5,745 nt of DNA. It comes from Chthoniobacterales bacterium (lineage in GTDB: Bacteria > Verrucomicrobiota > Verrucomicrobiia > Chthoniobacterales > UBA10450). Below are positions 4,650-5,745 of this stretch, piece by piece (the first letter of the stretch is position 1; each line of letters opens with the position of its first letter). The DNA lies in the NCBI GenBank assembly GCA_013697365.1, contig JACCXA010000161.1, positions 1 through 5,745 on the forward strand, given 5' to 3'. Under the pieces are notes generated by a model, which worked only from the letters and a program-made list of their open reading frames with translations, was not told the origin of the DNA and searched no databases. Made by a program: the position numbers and the translations under genes.

Positions 4650-5318
4650 ATGTGGCGGCTCTGGTCTAGGCAGGCCTTTCCCTGCCGCTGGTGCTGGCTG
4701 GTTTTCTCGTTGTCTCTTGCCAGCTGTGCGACGCCGGTGAAAGACGGCGCCAGGCCGACCTCTGCACTGCTCGCGCCGGTCGACGCCCTGGGCGATGAAG
4801 TCGCGGCGCTTTCCCCGTCCGTGCAGCGCAAGGAAGCGCGGGAAGTCGCCGCGTGCGCGGTTTCCACTTCGAGAAAGCTTGCCCTGGATTATCGAGTGAG
4901 CGGGCCTGCCCTCTTCCAGAATTTTCTCGTGAACGTCGGGATGCGGGAACGCGGTCTTTGCTATCAATGGACCGAAGATCTGCTCGCTGAGCTGCAGAAA
5001 TTGAAGCTGAGCTCGGTTGAGCTGGATTGGGGCGTGGCGCGGGCCGGAACACTGCGGGAGCACAATTGCGTGGTGGTCAAAGCGAAGAAGGCTTCGTTTG
5101 AGGAGGGACTTGTGCTTGATCCATGGCGGCGTGGCGGGCGTCTGTTTTGGACGCAGGTGGAGGATGATCATTACCCGTGGCGAAAAGACGAGTCCCGGTA
5201 TGCCCGCGCGCGACTCGCGCGGGCGACCTCCGCCCGGCTCGGGAGCGAGCGCGCAATGCAAACGGCTAACTCAGCGAACGGTAAATCGCGTGCACTAGCC
5301 GGAGCGACTTCTCGTTAG
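4650..5318 (+). CDS. Predicted lipoprotein with a candidate Cys-His-Asp active site, unknown function
   Basis: This 222-residue protein starts with a basic, hydrophobic signal and a clear lipobox, LASC, at 23-26, so Cys26 is the probable lipidation site and the protein is membrane-anchored outside the cytoplasm. The core (about 85-180) has a pattern that suggests a papain/transglutaminase-like triad: Cys104 in RGLCYQWTEDL, His138 in LREHNCVVV, and Asp157 in LVLDPWRRGG, in the order and spacing expected. The segment then ends YPW at about 175-177. I do not recognise a named family; similar unnamed proteins may exist in proteobacteria. Catalysis is inferred only. The last 40 or so residues are Arg/Ala-rich and probably disordered, and 53 bases overlap the opposing gene. 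It follows the GHL10 gene by 7 bases, which favours a shared transcript and a cell-envelope role. An alternative GTG start lies at 4635. Confidence 0.72.
   Translation: MWRLWSRQAFPCRWCWLVFSLSLASCATPVKDGARPTSALLAPVDALGDEVAALSPSVQRKEAREVAACAVSTSRKLALDYRVSGPALFQNFLVNVGMRERGLCYQWTEDLLAELQKLKLSSVELDWGVARAGTLREHNCVVVKAKKASFEEGLVLDPWRRGGRLFWTQVEDDHYPWRKDESRYARARLARATSARLGSERAMQTANSANGKSRALAGATSR
5202..5224. repeat. Perfect 9-bp inverted repeat (hairpin) inside the lipoprotein 3' end
   Basis: GCCCGCGCG (5202-5210) and CGCGCGGGC (5216-5224) are exact reverse complements around a 5-base loop CGACT, an all-GC stem. It codes for part of the Arg/Ala-rich tail of the lipoprotein. No run of T follows on either strand, so it is not a standard intrinsic terminator, though it lies near the convergent gene ends and could slow polymerase or protect a 3' end. 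Confidence 0.6.
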
Positions 5319-5745
5319 GCAAGAGCGACTGCTCCATCTGGTTCATGACATAAGCGAACGCGATGCCGTTCTCCGGATCGGCGAAGGCGTGACTTCCGCC
5401 CGCGCCGGGGTGGCCAAAGGCCAGAGGGGAGGGGCCGAAAAGGCGATCCGGCGCTGGGTCTTTCATAAAACCGGCGGAGAAGGCGGTGGGGATTCCAAAA
5501 ATCCGATCGATTCCGAGACTGAGCGTCTGCGTCATCATTTCCAGGCTTGCCTTGGTGAAGAACCGGCGCCCGCCAAGTTCCCCGCCATTTGCCAGCATCG
5601 CATAAAATTTCGCCAACGACGATGCGCTGCCGATCCCTCCAAAGGAGACCAGCGGGAGAGAGCGAATGCCGGGCGCGTTCATCCCACTGACGGCATGCAG
5701 CCCCGCTGGCGACGTGAAGGTCTTCCGCACCAGAGTCCCTGGCGT
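5266..5745 (-). CDS. Serine beta-lactamase/esterase-like protein, C-terminal part (runs off right edge)
   Basis: The frame is open from the right edge to the TAG at 5266-5268, giving 159 residues of the C-terminal half; the true start is outside. Family features of class-C beta-lactamase/EstB-like serine hydrolases are GGIGSASSLAKFYAMLANGG (about 36-55), a MTQTL helix, and the HPGAGGSHAFADPENGIAF block (112-130), where His-Pro-Gly takes the place of the KTG motif, followed by YVMNQM. The nucleophile (S-x-x-K) and Tyr motif are not in the window, so activity cannot be judged. Members include esterases, beta-lactamases and peptidases; the HPG form is more typical of esterases than of true lactamases. 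Cellular location is unknown because the N-terminus is missing. It converges on the lipoprotein gene, overlapping it by 53 bases. Confidence 0.87.
   Translation of the reverse strand, partial: TPGTLVRKTFTSPAGLHAVSGMNAPGIRSLPLVSFGGIGSASSLAKFYAMLANGGELGGRRFFTKASLEMMTQTLSLGIDRIFGIPTAFSAGFMKDPAPDRLFGPSPLAFGHPGAGGSHAFADPENGIAFAYVMNQMEQSLLPNEKSLRLVHAIYRSLS

Noticed and set aside
4082..4867. Long minus-strand open frame opposite the GHL10 and lipoprotein genes
   Set aside because: It is Arg-rich with no recognisable domain and lies antisense to two well-supported genes; a GC-rich codon shadow.

Overview
This window is a compact bacterial chromosome segment, moderately GC-rich by eye, with almost every base inside a gene and many 4-8 base overlaps between genes. 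No IS element, tRNA, rRNA, CRISPR array or phage gene was seen. The gene set suggests a Gram-negative bacterium with a periplasm and outer membrane: two exported proteins, one lipoprotein, a GHL10 cell-wall hydrolase-like protein, YajQ and YjbQ. The style (GTG starts, few strong Shine-Dalgarno sites, a GHL10 protein beside secreted TPR proteins) resembles soil Verrucomicrobiota or related PVC bacteria, but this is an impression from protein character and not a demonstrated placement.

Layout. (1) At 1-245 (minus) is the 5' end of a secreted TPR-like protein that runs off the left edge. It diverges from yajQ (299-784, plus) across a 53-base gap. (2) From 3418 down to 753 on the minus strand lies a six-gene, apparently co-transcribed block: yjbQ, an exported helical-repeat protein, hpt, moaD, a DUF6036/AbiEii-like nucleotidyltransferase, and a 91-residue partner. 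The first three junctions are 4-base stop/start overlaps, the moaD-nucleotidyltransferase gap is 13 bases, and the last two genes overlap by 8 bases. (3) From 3461 to 5318 on the plus strand are a GHL10-family exported glycoside hydrolase-like protein and a lipoprotein with a candidate Cys-His-Asp triad; they are adjacent and probably co-transcribed. (4) At 5266-5745 (minus) is the C-terminal part of a serine beta-lactamase/esterase-like protein, cut by the right edge and converging on the lipoprotein gene.

How the genes fit together. The minus-strand block combines small-molecule metabolism (purine salvage by Hpt, a MoaD/ThiS sulfur-carrier protein, YjbQ with reported thiamin-phosphate synthase activity) with a two-gene tail that resembles a nucleotidyltransferase toxin-antitoxin-type pair. 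The plus-strand pair looks directed to the cell envelope: a predicted peptidoglycan-active hydrolase followed by a lipid-anchored protein that may have a papain/transglutaminase-like active site. The best candidates for undescribed biology are the nucleotidyltransferase/91-residue pair and the lipoprotein.
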